Part shown: piece by piece, positions 61,345 to 64,000 of the stretch
Position numbering within the stretch: position 1 is the first letter of the stretch
Layout of the letters: every line of letters begins with the position of its first letter
Assembly: GCA_029449245.1 (NCBI GenBank)
Contig: JANATF010000001.1
Location: 806,001-870,000, forward strand
Direction: 5' to 3'
Length of the DNA stretch: 64,000 nucleotides
Origin: Mortierella alpina
Lineage: Eukaryota; Mortierellomycota; Mortierellomycetes; Mortierellales; Mortierellaceae
Position numbers and translations under genes: made by a program
Notes under the pieces: model-generated
Told to the model about the DNA's origin: nothing
Database searches by the model: none
What the model saw: the letters and a program-made list of their open reading frames with translations, nothing else

Positions 61345-61678
61345 TTATTTTTGCACATTTTGGTGCTTTTCGTTTTTGCTCTTTGTTGGTTTACTCTTAC
61401 TTTCTTGAAGCGTCAACCGTTCAAACAGCGGACAGGCGTGAACCATTGGCAAGCGGATAGTTTTTTTTCATTTTTCATGTCGCTACCGCTTGCGAGCGAA
61501 ACCTGAGCACGCCGCGCACACACATGTCCATCACGTGTAGCACACGTTCGACGGTGGGCGTGAAGCAATTGCACGTTCGACATCATTTCTCTCCCTGACA
61601 TATACCCATTCCACCTGGTTGTCCTTGACTAGACTTTTAGAACCAGAGCAACACGCCAGAGACACTCAAACACGCAAT
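61345..61678. promoter_or_regulatory. Upstream region of the transgelin-like gene
   Basis: 334 bases between the tRNA and the transgelin start. It holds the pol III terminator, a T run at 61461-61468 and a CACGTG near 61533. The first transgelin exon is only 34 bases, so a longer 5' leader probably lies here. Confidence 0.4.
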
Positions 61679-62918
61679 ATGAACGGACCCAGAAAGTTCG
61701 GTATTGACCGAGGTAAAGTTAGCCACTCACTCCGCCGGATAGCTTTGGGCGCAGTCAGTTGTCAGGGACTTTTTGAAGCTTGGCCTCATGTCTCAATGCA
61801 ACGGATCGTTAGATATCGCCGCCAGACTGGCTTCCAAGTACGATGTGGGTCGAGAAATACAAGTAAGAGTCCCTTGATGGTCAAACGAACACCTAAACCT
61901 CTCGCCCCGAACAACGTCGCGGCTTCTCATTACTTGACCTTTAATCTGTTAGGCGCGAGAGTGGATCGAAACCGTAGTGGGAGAAGCCTTCCCTCATCAA
62001 GAATTCCAGCTCTCGCTAAAGGATGGAGTTATTCTTTGCAAGTACGAGCCACTGGCCAGATAGTCGTATCTCGACATATGCCTCTCGCTTCCAGACAAGG
62101 GGGGTAAAACCGAGCTACAGTTGTTCACCAGTCCCTCTGCCTTTCTTTTCTTCTTTTGACCCTGTAGGCTAATGAATGTGCTCATCCCAGGATTCGTAAA
62201 GATCAAATCTTCCAAGATGCCATTTGTACAGGTACCGCTTACTCTGGCGTAGTGGTGTGCACTGTACTGAAGGCTGAGAGTGTGTTAAGATGCAAGGGTA
62301 ACTCACACGTGGACCGGCATAAATAGATGGAGAACATATCAAAGTTCCTGGACGGATGTGAGCGACTGGGTTGTCCTAGGCATGATCTCTTCCAGACCAT
62401 TGATTTGTACGAGAACAAGAATCCCGGCCAAGTCGTCGATGCCATCTGGTCGCTCTCGCGCCATGCTGCTAAAGCTGGCTGTAATACACCTGTACGAAGC
62501 TGGATATCACGAGTAGTTGCATATGGCTACTGTTATCATTCAAGAGTTTCTCACTAGGCTCTTTTAATTCATGTATCGCATAGATCCTTGGCCCCAAACT
62601 TTCTGACAAGCACGTAGGTGTCTTCTGGCCTTGTCAAAGTCTCCAAGACGCGTTTTTTTTTGCCAGTTTTATTGTTCCACCATGAGCCCATGGTCTCGGC
62701 ACTTACTTATTATTATGTTTTCTACCTTGTCTACGTTTCCAATTGCAACAAAGGAGGTGGAGTTCTCTGACGAGGTGTTAAATGCTGGAAAGACGGTCAT
62801 CAACACTTACCAATACGGCTACAGCGGTGGTGCGAATCAATCAGGTGTCAGGACTGGCCGCCGGGAGATCGGAGGGGTGGATCCAGGACGCACACAGTCC
62901 CCGAGCGGTCGCGTCTAG
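61679..62918 (+). CDS. SCP1: Transgelin/SCP1-like calponin-homology actin-bundling protein
   Basis: Seven exons, 61679-61712, 61813-61862, 61953-62041, 62168-62231, 62327-62491, 62584-62613 and 62754-62918, encode about 198 residues, the usual transgelin length. The start MNGPRKFGIDRDIAARLASK resembles transgelin N-termini. A single CH domain follows: QAREWIETVVGEAFPHQ, LKDGVILCKLMNVLIPG, KSSKMPFVQMENISKFLDGC, LFQTIDLYENKNPGQVV. A linker CNTPILGPKLSDKH leads to one calponin-like repeat, INTYQYGYSGGANQSGV then GRREIGG. In yeast the homologue bundles actin in cortical patches. Acceptor choices for exon 2 (61813) and donor for exon 5 (62491) were made for frame and family match; no single open frame shows the whole gene. 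Confidence 0.85.
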
Positions 62919-63067
62919 CTATGTAGCATGAAAGCCATGAAAAAATCTCTTCTTGATTTGTTGTGACGTATGATAATCTCGGCTGGTGGTAGGACACACA
63001 CGCTCTGCTCACTCTCACACCTTCATTACGCATCAACCACAGCACGGAGAGCACAGGGACATCCATC

Positions 63068-63979
63068 ATGTCAGACGCAATCGCACAGGACGCCACTCCG
63101 CATCCACGCCACGGGATCCGTCGCCGACCCGCCAGCTCAGCCACTCCACAGCATCCAGATGAGCCGCGACCTCACAGCGGGGACGAAGACGACGACAGCG
63201 ATCTTGAACACAAGCCTACCCCCGGCAGCACACCTGTATTCCCTCTTTCGGTCTTTGGTCACCACCTTTCTTCTCAAGACACCACCACCACTGCTAACAG
63301 GAAGGCCAGGAGGGAGAGACCAGCCGGAGTCGATAGTCAAGACTCTTCCGACTCCAACTACGACGACGACGACGTCGACGACGATAACCTCTTGGATCCA
63401 GAACGCGCCAACAGAAAGCAAAGACGGCGACGAAGACGCATCTCCACCTCTGCCTCGCATATCCTCTCTCAGGCACCCCCCGTCCCAGACCTGAGATTCG
63501 ATCACAACTACCGGAAGGCTCTGGATCAAATCTATGAAACGCACGCTCAAGAGTCTGCCCGTGCAGCAGCAATAGCAGCAGCAGCGGCCGCTTCAGCTGA
63601 GGAAACATTGTCAGAATCGTCACTACAACAACAACAGCAACAACAACAGCACCCAGCCAGAGTACCCTCGATTGCAGCAAGGATCACGGTGATGACCTTG
63701 CGGGACATTATCATCATGCCCTTTGTGCACGGCTTCTTTTGGGGATTCGGGACGGTGCTCTTGACCTTGGCAGGGCAGCGCACCTTGAGCTATCACGTCC
63801 AGCGGACCTGGAAGAGGCTCTTTGGAGGCAACCCCGATGACACGCCTCTTGTCACTCGAGGCGAACCCGCTCGCGTACGGACGACTGGAGGCTTTGGAGG
63901 ATTGGGGCTGATGAACGCTGGCTCTGGCTTTGGAAAGCAATCCAGTTTTGGTCGGTCCTCGGTGCATTCAGCATACTAG
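63068..63979 (+). CDS. DUF1770/Atg43-like single-pass protein, possibly mitochondrial outer membrane
   Basis: A single exon of 303 residues, starting 149 bases after the transgelin stop on the same strand. The N-terminal half is disordered, with Asp-rich runs and a basic patch of six Arg. A conserved-looking core begins at PPVPDLRFDHNYRKALDQIY. An Ala run and a poly-Gln run follow, then a segment ITVMTLRDIIIMPFVHGFFWGFGTVLL with a membrane span, then a Gly-rich tail. The order 'PxPDLRFEQSY ... VRDQxxMPFxxG' is the pattern I recall for fungal DUF1770 proteins, which include the fission yeast mitophagy receptor Atg43. I am fairly sure it is a tail-side membrane protein. The family assignment is tentative. 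Confidence 0.55.
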   Translation: MSDAIAQDATPHPRHGIRRRPASSATPQHPDEPRPHSGDEDDDSDLEHKPTPGSTPVFPLSVFGHHLSSQDTTTTANRKARRERPAGVDSQDSSDSNYDDDDVDDDNLLDPERANRKQRRRRRRISTSASHILSQAPPVPDLRFDHNYRKALDQIYETHAQESARAAAIAAAAAASAEETLSESSLQQQQQQQQHPARVPSIAARITVMTLRDIIIMPFVHGFFWGFGTVLLTLAGQRTLSYHVQRTWKRLFGGNPDDTPLVTRGEPARVRTTGGFGGLGLMNAGSGFGKQSSFGRSSVHSAY

Positions 63980-64000
63980 AAATAGCTATCTCAAGATGGG

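Overview
This window is nuclear DNA of a filamentous fungus. Genes sit on both strands and carry many short introns, mostly 75 to 110 bases with GT..AG ends and CTAAC-like branch sites. Intergenic gaps are short. The gene set (STT4-type PI 4-kinase, Zn2Cys6 regulator, cobalamin-independent methionine synthase, bifunctional ADC synthase, Diaphanous-type formin) is fungal. A probable AP-4 beta chain and an AGTRAP-like membrane protein, both missing from yeasts, point to an early-diverging lineage. My guess is Mortierellomycotina (Mucoromycota); this rests on gene content and style, not on a search. All splice sites were read by eye. They keep frame and give family-like proteins, but no transcript supports them.

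Layout. 0.3-6.2 kb: an alpha/beta-hydrolase-fold protein (-), an AGTRAP-like membrane protein (+) and the DNA polymerase delta third subunit (+). 6.3-12.9 kb: STT4 (-). 13.7-22.8 kb: a secreted S41 peptidase, ADC synthase and TATA-binding protein (all +). 23.4-28.1 kb: a large Zn2Cys6 regulator (-). 28.1-30.2 kb: no gene, but microsatellites and a G-quadruplex motif. 30.2-42.5 kb: Timeless/Tof1, glucosidase II alpha and methionine synthase (all -). 44.0-47.3 kb: AP-4 beta-like adaptin (+), convergent with a Diaphanous-related formin (47.4-53.5 kb, -). 54.4-56.5 kb: cystathionine beta-synthase (+). 56.7-60.6 kb: an SR splicing factor and an epsinR/Ent3-like protein (-). 61.3 kb: tRNA-Arg(ACG). 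61.7-64 kb: a transgelin/SCP1-like protein and a DUF1770/Atg43-like mitochondrial outer-membrane candidate (+).

Functional themes, without implying operons: PI4P and trans-Golgi/endosome traffic (STT4, epsinR, AP-4 beta), actin (formin, transgelin), replication (POLD3, Tof1), and folate/methionine/cysteine metabolism (ADC synthase, MetE, CBS). No mobile-element coding gene, virus or CRISPR was found. I do not see a clearly new biological system. The best leads are a candidate frame-shifting cassette exon in the SR-protein gene, a hydrolase that has lost its nucleophile, a Cys/His-rich N-terminus on CBS, the Atg43-like protein, and a repeat array just upstream of the tRNA gene.
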